A DNA stretch of 64,000 bases from Candidatus Gastranaerophilales bacterium (GTDB taxonomy: Bacteria > Cyanobacteriota > Vampirovibrionia > Gastranaerophilales > Gastranaerophilaceae). The stretch is taken from NCBI GenBank assembly GCA_944323925.1, contig CALUUI010000002.1, positions 62,001-126,000 of the forward strand, written 5' to 3'. Shown in pieces: positions 34,613 to 41,928 of this stretch (the first letter of the stretch is position 1; the number at the start of each line of letters is the position of its first letter). A program made the position numbers and the translations under genes. The notes under the pieces are model-generated. The model was not told the origin of the DNA and did not search any database. It saw nothing but the letters and a program-made list of their open reading frames with translations.

Positions 34613-35110
34613 ATGAAGAATATAATTACGAAAATAATTAATCATTTAGAACAAGAGTTATCATGTTACAACGAGCTAAGTGCAGTATATGATGAACAAA
34701 AAGAAGCCTTAGTAAAAAATCATCATGAAGAATTAGAAGGAATAGATAATCGAATAATAACACTCTATAATCGTGTAAAATTATTAAACGAAAAACGTAC
34801 AGAACTATTTAATCAATTAAGACCCGGAATAGAGAAGTTATCCGAAGTAATAGAGATAGCAAAGGCAGAAGAAAGTCCTAATGTAGAAAAATTAGAGAAT
34901 TATAAAGAAACATTTAAAAAATTATCATCAGATATAGAAAGAAAGCAATATATAAATTTTGAATTATTAAAAACAGGAATAAATATATCAGATAAAAAGT
35001 TAGGACTAATAATAGAAGCCTTTGTTCCGCAAGGCAGTATATATAATGACAAGGGACAAAGCAAAGATTTAAAAGAATTATCAATGAGTACAATAAACGA
35101 AGAAGTATAA
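34613..35110 (+). CDS. flgN: Flagellar export chaperone FlgN
   Basis: Coiled-coil chaperone for FlgK and FlgL. Long helices (ITKIINHLEQELSCYNELSA, VYDEQKEALVKNHHEELEG) fit the FlgN family. The open frame starts at 34592, but the second ATG at 34613 begins the first helix directly and gives 165 residues. It lies directly before flgK and flgL, its usual clients. FlgN sequences are weakly conserved, so position is important evidence. Confidence 0.83.
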   Translation: MKNIITKIINHLEQELSCYNELSAVYDEQKEALVKNHHEELEGIDNRIITLYNRVKLLNEKRTELFNQLRPGIEKLSEVIEIAKAEESPNVEKLENYKETFKKLSSDIERKQYINFELLKTGINISDKKLGLIIEAFVPQGSIYNDKGQSKDLKELSMSTINEEV

Positions 35111-35124
35111 AAAGGAATAAAAAT

Positions 35125-36699
35125 ATGGCAAGTTTACTATCAGCATTAAATATGAATTCAAATTCATTAAAGGTTAATGAAAACGCAATATCAGTTGTGT
35201 CAAACAATGTTGCCAATATGAATACAATAGGTTATCATAAGCAGACAGTAAATTTAGCAACGCGTACAAATGAAATTCCAATAGGTAATAACGTATATCG
35301 TCAAATAGATTCCTTGGCCGGAGTACAAATAGCTGGAATAACCAGAAATACCAACAAATATTTAGATAATGCATACAGGGATGCCTTAGGCAGTTTGGCA
35401 AGTTTGTCACAACAGCAAAATAATATTAGCGATATAGCAGATTTATTTGAAGAGTTAGATGGAACCGGTATAGATGCAGGTTTAAAGAAATTTTTTGATG
35501 CATTAAATGATTTGAATAACAATCCAACAGATTCAACAGCAAGAGTTCAATTTTTAGAAGCCTCAAAAAGTTTAACATCATTAATGAATAAAACCGCGGA
35601 AAAATTGCAAGATCAAATGTATTCGCAAATGGGAGATGGTGTAGATGCTGCAAAATTAGCAGATTCACCATTTGCAGAAGACATAAAAAATATAAATGAT
35701 TTATTCGCTCAACTAGCAAGTGTAAATGATTCATTGGCGAGAACTCAAACAGGAACACTAACAGCTAACAATTTGTTAGATACTCGAGATACCATATTAG
35801 ATCAAATTTCCGAATATATGGATTTTGATATAGAAGAATATCCAAACGGTACAGTACGCTTAAGTATAGATGGCGTTGATATGGTAAAGGGAAGTGAAGT
35901 ATTTGGAAAATTTACAGTTCAAACGGCATCTGAATATTGCGCCTCTCAAGGAATAACATATCCGGATGATTGGGATGGGGCATTAGCGGTTGTAGGAATA
36001 GAATGTAATGATGGCAGAACTTTTGGGAATATCAATGATACATTAACAACCGGAAAATTAGGCGGATATTTGGTTGAAGGTTCAGATACAAACGGTACAA
36101 TAAGTGCAGATTATCTATTGGGCAAATTAGATGAATTAGCAGTAACCGTTGCAGACATATTTAATTCCATTCAAACAGATGCAAATGCATATTGTATCGA
36201 TCCAACTACTTGGACGTTATCAAATGCAAACCAAGGAGTAAATATATTTGTATCTTCAGATGGTGGCGCAATAACAGCAAGTAATATAAAAATAAACGAT
36301 GCTTTATTAGCAGACGGCGGTCAATGGTTAATAGCAACAGCATATTTTGAAGATCCTGCACAATTTGATGCCAACGCAGTAGGTAATAATTCAAATGTAG
36401 TAAATATGTTGAATACAAGAGAATCAGCACAAGCCGGATTGGGCGGTTTGACATTTGAAGACTATTATTCAGCGCTGGTTGGTAAAGTAGGTACAGCATT
36501 AAATAATGTAAATGGTGAAATAGAAGCACAACAAAGTATTGTAGACAATCTTGATTTACAAAGAACAGCTGAATATTCTGTTGACCTAAATAGTGAATTG
36601 ACCGATATGATAAAATTTCAAACAGCATATTCTGCAGCTGCAAGAGTATTTACAACTTGTTCAGATTTATTAACAGTATTAGTAAACTTAGGAGCATAA
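35125..36699 (+). CDS. flgK: Hook-associated protein 1, FlgK
   Basis: Hook-filament junction protein of 524 residues. N-terminal VNENAISVVSNNVANMNTIG and C-terminal VDLNSELTDMIKFQTAYSAA are the paired helices of hook-associated proteins; the middle is variable. AAAGGAAT precedes the ATG. It is followed by flgL after 4 bases. Confidence 0.95.
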   Translation: MASLLSALNMNSNSLKVNENAISVVSNNVANMNTIGYHKQTVNLATRTNEIPIGNNVYRQIDSLAGVQIAGITRNTNKYLDNAYRDALGSLASLSQQQNNISDIADLFEELDGTGIDAGLKKFFDALNDLNNNPTDSTARVQFLEASKSLTSLMNKTAEKLQDQMYSQMGDGVDAAKLADSPFAEDIKNINDLFAQLASVNDSLARTQTGTLTANNLLDTRDTILDQISEYMDFDIEEYPNGTVRLSIDGVDMVKGSEVFGKFTVQTASEYCASQGITYPDDWDGALAVVGIECNDGRTFGNINDTLTTGKLGGYLVEGSDTNGTISADYLLGKLDELAVTVADIFNSIQTDANAYCIDPTTWTLSNANQGVNIFVSSDGGAITASNIKINDALLADGGQWLIATAYFEDPAQFDANAVGNNSNVVNMLNTRESAQAGLGGLTFEDYYSALVGKVGTALNNVNGEIEAQQSIVDNLDLQRTAEYSVDLNSELTDMIKFQTAYSAAARVFTTCSDLLTVLVNLGA

Positions 36700-36703
36700 A
36701 TAT

Positions 36704-37687
36704 ATGACTATATCACAAGGCATATCATCACAAATGTTATATTCAATAATACAAAGCGGACTTAGTAAAAATTATAATAACTATGCTAATATAATGGCGC
36801 AAATAGCCTCTAATTCAAAGCTAACCTCAATATCAGATGATCCAGTAGCAACAGTAAATGTTCTAAAAACCCAAAAAGGATTAGAGAATGTAGCTGTATA
36901 CTTAGAAAATATATCAATAGCTCAAGATGAAATAACAGAATTAGATGATTTGCTAGATACATTGAATAGTAATATAGTAAGCTCCTATAAGCCGTTAGCG
37001 GTTCAAGCAGCAAACGGAACGTATGAAGCAGATGCATTGCAAGCAATGTTATCAGAGTTAGAGGGTGGTTTAGAAACAATAGTTCAATTAGGTAATACAA
37101 AATTTAACGGAGATTATGTATTTGCCGGAACCAATGTAAAAACCCAACCATTTACAATCAATAAAGATGCAGATGGAAATATTACGTCTGTAACATATAG
37201 CGGTACCCCATCAGATGGTGAATATCAAAGATATGTTCAAACCGGAGACGGAACATATGAAGTAATAAATGCAGCAGGAGACAGTGTATTTGGCTATTAT
37301 GATGAAGCAACCGGAGAAAGCGAAGGAATAATCGGTACAATGGTAGAAACTATTAATGCCATAAAAACATTAATAGAAAAACCATCAGATGCAGAAGTTT
37401 CAGCTGCCAATGACGCATTATATGCTCTTTTAGATAGATTTGATGAAAATATGTCAGAAATTACAACCGTCCAAACTAAATATGCAGCAGCATATAATAA
37501 CATGGATATGTCAAAAACTTCTTTAGATAACACAAAAGTTAACTTAACAAGCTATTTATCTAACTTAAAAGATATTGATATAACAGAAGCAGCAACAGAG
37601 ATGTATAATGCAATGTATGCATATCAGGCAAGTATGTCACTCTTATCTCAAGTATATCAAACAGGTACGTTATTGAATTATATATAG
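36704..37687 (+). CDS. flgL: Hook-associated protein 3, FlgL
   Basis: Junction protein next to the filament, 327 residues. The N-terminal flagellin-like helix contains MAQIASNSKLTSISDDPVAT, the middle NTKFNGDYVFAGTN is characteristic of FlgL, and the C-terminus ends TEMYNAMYAYQASMSLLSQV. Last gene of the operon; a structured 3' region and a terminator follow. Confidence 0.93.
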   Translation: MTISQGISSQMLYSIIQSGLSKNYNNYANIMAQIASNSKLTSISDDPVATVNVLKTQKGLENVAVYLENISIAQDEITELDDLLDTLNSNIVSSYKPLAVQAANGTYEADALQAMLSELEGGLETIVQLGNTKFNGDYVFAGTNVKTQPFTINKDADGNITSVTYSGTPSDGEYQRYVQTGDGTYEVINAAGDSVFGYYDEATGESEGIIGTMVETINAIKTLIEKPSDAEVSAANDALYALLDRFDENMSEITTVQTKYAAAYNNMDMSKTSLDNTKVNLTSYLSNLKDIDITEAATEMYNAMYAYQASMSLLSQVYQTGTLLNYI

Positions 37688-37826
37688 TATAGTTTAAGCA
37701 CGGAAGCTGTAAACTAAAGTGGAGGAGACAGGAGAGGCATAAAAGATTACGGGAAAAGCCGTATAAAAGAGATTTTATTACAATATACTTACCATTATAA
37801 GGGGCAGATTGCCCTTTTTCTTTTTT
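37688..37826 (+). ncRNA. Structured 3' end of the flagellar operon with terminator, possible small RNA
   Basis: Three hairpins follow flgL: AGTTTAAGC/GCTgTAAACT at 37691-37715, TACGG/CCGTA around GAAAAG at 37748-37763, and the terminator GGGCA/TGCCC at 37802-37814 followed by T-rich sequence. Between the first two is a purine-rich stretch GGAGGAGACAGGAGAGG. The arrangement could be a 3'-UTR-derived small RNA or simply mRNA protection. Structure seen by eye; no expression evidence. Confidence 0.4.
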
Positions 37827-37828
37827 TT
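37801..37828 (+). terminator. Terminator of the flagellar operon
   Basis: GGGCA (37802-37806), loop GAT, TGCCC (37810-37814), then TTTTTC and eight T. Strong rho-independent form. Confidence 0.88.
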
Positions 37829-37855
37829 GATGTTATATTATGTTAAAATTGTGGT

Positions 37856-38998
37856 ATGAATATATTAGCAGTGCAAATTTTTTCACAAACAAGGCCACAA
37901 AAAAGATTATCTTTGCCTGTGAGAGGAAAAACTGTTATGGATGCTCAAACAAATTCTGCAAAATATGGTGAAATAGATTACTATCCTTATAGTACTGTAA
38001 AAATACCGTTTACAGGCAAATTTTCAGATGCGTATCCAAAATATTGGTTAAAAAATTTATTAAAATTAAATTTACCTTGTCCTTGTTGCGGGAAAACAAT
38101 GATTCCTTTGGATAAAATAAAAGAATTACCTGCGGCAGGTTTGTTTAGTGCATCTTGCTTAACGGCTATTAATGCACTTGAACAATATGAAGACATTATG
38201 AAGCCTGTTGAATATAGCATAATGCAAATAATAAAGCCACTTGCACAAAAATATCCGGGAATTGATTTACAAGAATTAATAGTATTACTATCTTTTGAAT
38301 ACGAAAGTAATTTAGTTGCAACACAGCTTACTATTCTAAACAGATTAAAATCAATGATTCCTGAATTGGAAAAGGAACATCAACAAGAATTATACGATAT
38401 AACTCAAACAGCAAAAGAATTTATTGTAAAAAAACGTATGGTAAAATTTAAACGTAAAATTTTTATAAAAGATGTAGAAGAATTTGCGGATAAAATAAAA
38501 GATAAAGAATTAAGTGAAAAAATAAAATATGAAGCAGAACAAATGCCGACATCAGAGGATTCGGTATCCGCGTTTATAATGAAGTATAAAGACAGAACAC
38601 CTGAAGAAATAGGTGAAAGGCTTCTAATGTTTTCAGCAGCAACATTAGAGCATATAACTCCTGATAGCCAAAATGGTGAGGTAACAATCTGGGAGTGTCA
38701 AAGATGTAATAATAATCGTTCTGATAGACCAATAGTAGAACAAATAACACAAAACCCTAACATGCTGGATAATTTACGTAACCATATTGGTATTTTAGTA
38801 GATAGAGCAATATTTTTAAGAAACCATGGCGGAAATGAACAGGCAAATAAATTATTTGGCTATGCTAAAGCTGTAAGAGATGAATATTTAACAAATATAA
38901 AAAAAGCTAAAGAAGATTCAATAAAAGTTGAACAAGAAGCCCTGATTAAACTCCAATTTGATGAAATTCCAATACCTCCTGATTACATAGAAGAATAA
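37856..38998 (+). CDS. HNH-endonuclease-like protein with a long helical insertion
   Basis: A 380-residue protein with no clear family name. CPCCGK (C75, C78) and, some 200 residues later, LEHITPDSQNGEVTIWECQR then CNNNRSD (H near 266, C near 281 and 284, N after it) together match the HNH pattern CxxC...EH..P.S.G......C..CN..R. The segment between, about 80-255, is highly charged and helical. If the HNH halves join, it is a nuclease with an unusual insertion; otherwise a zinc-binding structural protein. A -10-like TAAAAT lies 6 bases before the ATG (leaderless). Confidence 0.65.
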   Translation: MNILAVQIFSQTRPQKRLSLPVRGKTVMDAQTNSAKYGEIDYYPYSTVKIPFTGKFSDAYPKYWLKNLLKLNLPCPCCGKTMIPLDKIKELPAAGLFSASCLTAINALEQYEDIMKPVEYSIMQIIKPLAQKYPGIDLQELIVLLSFEYESNLVATQLTILNRLKSMIPELEKEHQQELYDITQTAKEFIVKKRMVKFKRKIFIKDVEEFADKIKDKELSEKIKYEAEQMPTSEDSVSAFIMKYKDRTPEEIGERLLMFSAATLEHITPDSQNGEVTIWECQRCNNNRSDRPIVEQITQNPNMLDNLRNHIGILVDRAIFLRNHGGNEQANKLFGYAKAVRDEYLTNIKKAKEDSIKVEQEALIKLQFDEIPIPPDYIEE

Positions 38999-39017
38999 TA
39001 AAGTAAAATTGGTATAT

Positions 39018-39052
39018 AAAAAACCACTGTTTGATTTAAACAGTGGTTTTTT
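39018..39052. terminator. Bidirectional terminator between HNH-like gene and pseudopilin gene
   Basis: AACCACTGTTT pairs with AAACAGTGGTT around GATTT, with A run before and T run after, able to end both facing genes. Confidence 0.88.
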
Positions 39053-39073
39053 ATATGTTATAATCAACAGAAA

Positions 39074-39859
39074 TTATTTCTTGTTCATCATATATTCTGC
39101 TGCTTTTGAACCAGGATATGCTCCGATGCTATACAACAAAATCGGGTATTGATCTCGAGCATTAAATGTTGAAGAATTACAAACTACTGCATTTCCTTCT
39201 TCATTATCTCCATCTTTATCGCTTTCCGCATCATTTGTACCATCAGTAACTGAACCACCAAGATTTAGGTCAAAATCAATATCTTTACTTGATTTTCCTT
39301 GTGGTCCAAGGCAATTAGCAACCATATTAGGTTTTTTGAAACCGTTAACGTCATATATTACAGCAAAACAATTAACAGCTACGCCAGATGCAGTTGTACA
39401 TGTATTATCAACAATAGTTATATCAGGATTGAATAAAAGAGCAGAACCGTCTTTAAAAAACATAGCATGAGTAGGTTTTTTAGCATCCTCAGAGTTTGCT
39501 GCTCCACCATAATTCAAACAACTTGAATCTGTTGCGCTTTCAGCTCCTGGAGCACATGAATCAGTGGATGTTAATTCAACTAGTTTTTCGGTTTGCATGC
39601 GATTACATAAATAAGCATATAGTGAATTATTATCTTTGTTATCATCACCAGCGTCAATCATTTCATCAAAGCTGATATTTTCTAAAGCAACTTGCATTTG
39701 TACAGCTTCTGTTAAAGCATTGACACCTTTTTTCAAAGCTGTTGAATACTCACGTTCTGCTGTATTAGCCATTAAAGTTGGCAAAGTCAATGTTGCAATA
39801 ACACCGATGATACCTAATGTGATAAGTACTTCTGCCAATGTGAATCCTAGTTTTCTCAT
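39074..39859 (-). CDS. Type IV pilin / type II secretion pseudopilin-like protein
   Basis: A 261-residue prepilin. MRKLGFTLAEVLITLGIIG gives the G/FTLxE cleavage site and the hydrophobic stalk helix. The head domain contains several cysteines (CNRM, CAPGAES, CLNYGG, CTTASG) and an acidic region DAESDKDGDNEEGN. It is exported and assembled by a PilD/PilB-type machine; a GspE/PilB-like ATPase is at 63 kb, but no other pilus genes are nearby. Such stand-alone pseudopilins are common in Melainabacteria (my recollection). Confidence 0.87.
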   Translation of the reverse strand: MRKLGFTLAEVLITLGIIGVIATLTLPTLMANTAEREYSTALKKGVNALTEAVQMQVALENISFDEMIDAGDDNKDNNSLYAYLCNRMQTEKLVELTSTDSCAPGAESATDSSCLNYGGAANSEDAKKPTHAMFFKDGSALLFNPDITIVDNTCTTASGVAVNCFAVIYDVNGFKKPNMVANCLGPQGKSSKDIDFDLNLGGSVTDGTNDAESDKDGDNEEGNAVVCNSSTFNARDQYPILLYSIGAYPGSKAAEYMMNKK

Positions 39860-40035
39860 CTGTTATATTCCTTTCTCTTCTTTGTTTTGTTCTAAGCTCT
39901 TTTTTTATTAAGTATTTTTCAACTTTCCATTAAACTATAACCAGATTATATTAAATTTTATTAATTAAGTCAACATATTAAATTTTGTGTTACATGAATA
40001 TTAATTCCACATTTAAAAATTTTTAAAACAAAACA

Positions 40036-40899
40036 TTAAGAAATGTTACGATGCTTTTTTAAGACTAAAGTAATAGTCGTAATTACAAAGAAAAGAATAT
40101 AACCTAAAGCGCAGGATTTACCTGCATTGAAGAATTCAAATCCTTCTTTATAAATACTGTATACAATAACATCAGTAGCTCCGTTGGGTCCGCCTGATGT
40201 CATAATGTAAATTAAATCAAATACTTGAAAAGAAGATATTATAGTTGATAATCCAACAAAAACAATAATCGGTAATAATGCAGGGATAATAACATTTGCT
40301 AATATTTTAAAATTTCCGGCGCCATCAATTTTGGCTGCTTCAATTGTCGAATTATTAAGATTTGTAAAGCCTGCAAGGTATAAAATAGTGTTATATCCAA
40401 GCAATTTCCATACTGATACAAAAATTATAATTGGCATGGCAAGATTTTCGTCATATAACCATTTGTAATTAAGGTTAAATAAGTTATTTATAAGTCCGGA
40501 TGTAGGGTCAAATATCCAGCACCATACAGTTCCAATTACTATCATGGGGGTTATGTATGGGATAAAACAAATTACTTTGAATTCCTCGCTAAACTTGAAT
40601 TTAAGATTAATCAAATAAGCAAGAAATAGCGGTAATGATATTCCAAATAATGTAACACAGGTTACATAAATTAGAGTGTTAATGTATATTTTGAGGTATT
40701 CAGAATTAGTAAGTACTTCAATATAATTTTTAACTCCGACAAAAACAGGTGGATTTAGAAAATCCCATTCAAAAAAACTGATGCCAAAAGATATAAAAAT
40801 CGGAATGATGATAAATATAAAAGTACCTATTAGTGCAGGTAAAACAAATAAAAAAAATTCTCTTTTCTTATAAGTAGATGGCTTTAAGTCATAATTCAT
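40036..40899 (-). CDS. Sugar-type ABC transporter permease (MalF/UgpA-like), orphan
   Basis: A 287-residue membrane subunit of a carbohydrate or glycerol-phosphate importer. About six membrane helices are visible, and the EAA loop EAAKIDGAGNFKILANVIIP (about 187-206) contacts the ATPase. No second permease, binding protein or ATPase gene is adjacent, so its partners must be encoded elsewhere. Substrate unknown. The gene looks intact. Confidence 0.9.
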   Translation of the reverse strand: MNYDLKPSTYKKREFFLFVLPALIGTFIFIIIPIFISFGISFFEWDFLNPPVFVGVKNYIEVLTNSEYLKIYINTLIYVTCVTLFGISLPLFLAYLINLKFKFSEEFKVICFIPYITPMIVIGTVWCWIFDPTSGLINNLFNLNYKWLYDENLAMPIIIFVSVWKLLGYNTILYLAGFTNLNNSTIEAAKIDGAGNFKILANVIIPALLPIIVFVGLSTIISSFQVFDLIYIMTSGGPNGATDVIVYSIYKEGFEFFNAGKSCALGYILFFVITTITLVLKKHRNIS

Positions 40900-40942
40900 G
40901 GTTGTAATTATAGCATGAATTTATATTCTTAATTTATATAAA

Positions 40943-40977
40943 TAAAAAAAAAGACCTTGGAATAAAAATCAAGGTCT
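40943..40977 (-). terminator. Terminator-like hairpin upstream of the ABC permease
   Basis: AGACCTTG (40952-40959) pairs with CAAGGTCT (40970-40977), with an A tract on the left that reads as T run on the minus strand. It would stop minus-strand transcription entering from the repeat region at 41 kb. No minus-strand gene is visible there. Confidence 0.65.
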
Positions 40978-41082
40978 GTCCGTTTAAATAAGAAGAGAGA
41001 GCTTTATGTTTTTTTTAAAACTCATAAAATAAATTTTTTGCTCAAAATTATTTTAAAAAGTCAAAAAATTTACAAAAATTTA

Positions 41083-41136
41083 CATATCCCCTCCCCAACT
41101 TGGGGAGGGTTAGGGAGGGGAGTGGTCTTTTGGAGG
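41083..41136 (+). repeat. GC-rich hairpin/G-quadruplex repeat, A copy 1
   Basis: CATATCCC then CCCTCCCCAA (41089-41098) paired with TTGGGGAGGG (41100-41109), followed by TTAGGGAGGGGAGTGG. The run GGGG-A-GGG-TTA-GGG-A-GGGG at 41102-41120 is a canonical G-quadruplex motif overlapping the hairpin's right arm. The tail GTCTTTTGG is shared with copy 3. Very unlike the AT-rich surroundings. Confidence 0.9.
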
Positions 41137-41173
41137 AAAAGAAGTAGAGTTTTAATACGGGGGCAAGTTGATT

Positions 41174-41226
41174 CCCTTGCGGGATACTCCCCATCCCAGC
41201 CTTCCCCTATCAGGGGAAGGAGATAG
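41174..41226 (-). repeat. GC-rich repeat, B copy 1 (inverted relative)
   Basis: CCCTTGCGGG, TACTCCCCATCC, then the 8-bp hairpin CCTTCCCC/GGGGAAGG around TATCA (41200-41220). Its reverse complement resembles repeat A (hairpin followed by GGGATGGGGAGTA), so B is an A-family member in the opposite direction. Confidence 0.8.
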
Positions 41227-41238
41227 CTTAACATTGTT

Positions 41239-41275
41239 CCCTCCCCAACTTGGGGAGGGTTAGGGAGGGGAGTGG
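41239..41275 (+). repeat. GC-rich hairpin/G-quadruplex repeat, A copy 2
   Basis: Identical to copy 1 over the whole hairpin plus G-quadruplex core (41239-41275), with the quadruplex motif at 41252-41270. Its right end runs into the DUF559 promoter: TGATAATAT at 41280-41288 is an extended -10 box. Confidence 0.9.
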
Positions 41276-41294
41276 TTTGTGATAATATAAGAAT

Positions 41295-41633
41295 ATGAAC
41301 TCCACTGAAAAAGCAAGAAATCTTAGAAAAAATATGACAAAACAAGAACGAAGATTATGGCAATTTCTAAGAAAGAAAAATATTAATAATCTTAAATTTA
41401 GACGTCAATATCCAATAGGGAAGTATATAGTAGACTTTATATGCAACGAAAAGAAATTAATTATAGAAATTGATGGTGGACAACATAATGAAGCCCAAAA
41501 CATATCTTATGATCAAGAACGAACAGAATATCTTGAAAGTAAAGGCTATACAATAATACGATTTTGGAATAATGATATTGATAACAATATAGAAGGTGTT
41601 TATCAAGAGATTTTAAAATATTTAATTTATTGA
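41295..41633 (+). CDS. DUF559 protein, VSR/PD-(D/E)xK-like endonuclease, inside a repeat cluster
   Basis: A 112-residue protein of the DUF559 family, related to very-short-patch-repair endonucleases. RKNMTKQERRLWQFLR and LKFRRQYPIGKYIVDFIC lead to the catalytic set D47, E58-I-D60-G-G-Q-H64 (LIIEIDGGQH), then GYTIIRFWNNDI near the end. A perfect extended -10 (TGATAATAT) lies 7 bases before the ATG, with no ribosome site, so the mRNA is probably leaderless. GC-rich hairpin repeats flank it on both sides. Cutting activity and target are unknown. Confidence 0.9.
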   Translation: MNSTEKARNLRKNMTKQERRLWQFLRKKNINNLKFRRQYPIGKYIVDFICNEKKLIIEIDGGQHNEAQNISYDQERTEYLESKGYTIIRFWNNDIDNNIEGVYQEILKYLIY

Positions 41634-41638
41634 ATTTA

Positions 41639-41698
41639 CCCTTACGGGGTACTCCCCATCCAAATATTTACCTCCCTTCTCCGAGTTGGGGAAGGAGC
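41639..41698 (-). repeat. GC-rich repeat, B copy 2
   Basis: CCCTTACGGGG, TACTCCCCATCC (12 bases identical to B copy 1), then CCTTCTCC/GGGGAAGG hairpin around GAGTT (41675-41695, one G-U pair). Begins 6 bases after the DUF559 stop codon. Confidence 0.8.
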
Positions 41699-41709
41699 AT
41701 TATCTCTTG

Positions 41710-41760
41710 CATATCCCTCCCCGGCTTTGGGAGGGTTAGGGAGGGGAGTGGTCTTTTGGG
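41710..41760 (+). repeat. GC-rich hairpin/G-quadruplex repeat, A copy 3
   Basis: CATATCCC, CCCTCCC/GGGAGGG hairpin with changed loop (CGGCTTT), then the same TTAGGGAGGGGAGTGGTCTT tail. The quadruplex motif GGG-A-GGG-TTA-GGG-A-GGGG at 41729-41746 is kept although the hairpin loop has changed. With copy 1 it brackets the whole element. Confidence 0.9.
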
Positions 41761-41773
41761 AAGTAAGGTTTTA

Positions 41774-41802
41774 GATGCGGTAAATCTTAGATTTACCGCA
41801 TC
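41774..41802. repeat. Perfect 12-bp hairpin at the right edge of the repeat element
   Basis: GATGCGGTAAAT (41774-41785) pairs with ATTTACCGCATC (41791-41802) around CTTAG. No T run follows, so it is not a simple terminator; it may be a boundary of the element. Confidence 0.75.
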
Positions 41803-41928
41803 CTACTTGTTTACAAATAATAAAAAACAGAAAATTAAATATAAATAATATATTTCCCCTTTTACCCCCTTGAAGTTTTGAGTTATTTTTTGTAACATTA
41901 TATTAGCTGTTTAATAGAGGAGAAACAA

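Noticed and set aside
41038-41345. Proteins on both strands across the GC-rich repeats
   Set aside because: The frames only translate the repeats (PLPNPPQVGEG-like strings) and have no ribosome sites; the same holds for the frame at 41630-41848.
41774-41802. Simple terminator of the DUF559 gene
   Set aside because: The 12-bp stem has no following T run and lies beyond another repeat copy, so it is listed as an element-edge hairpin.
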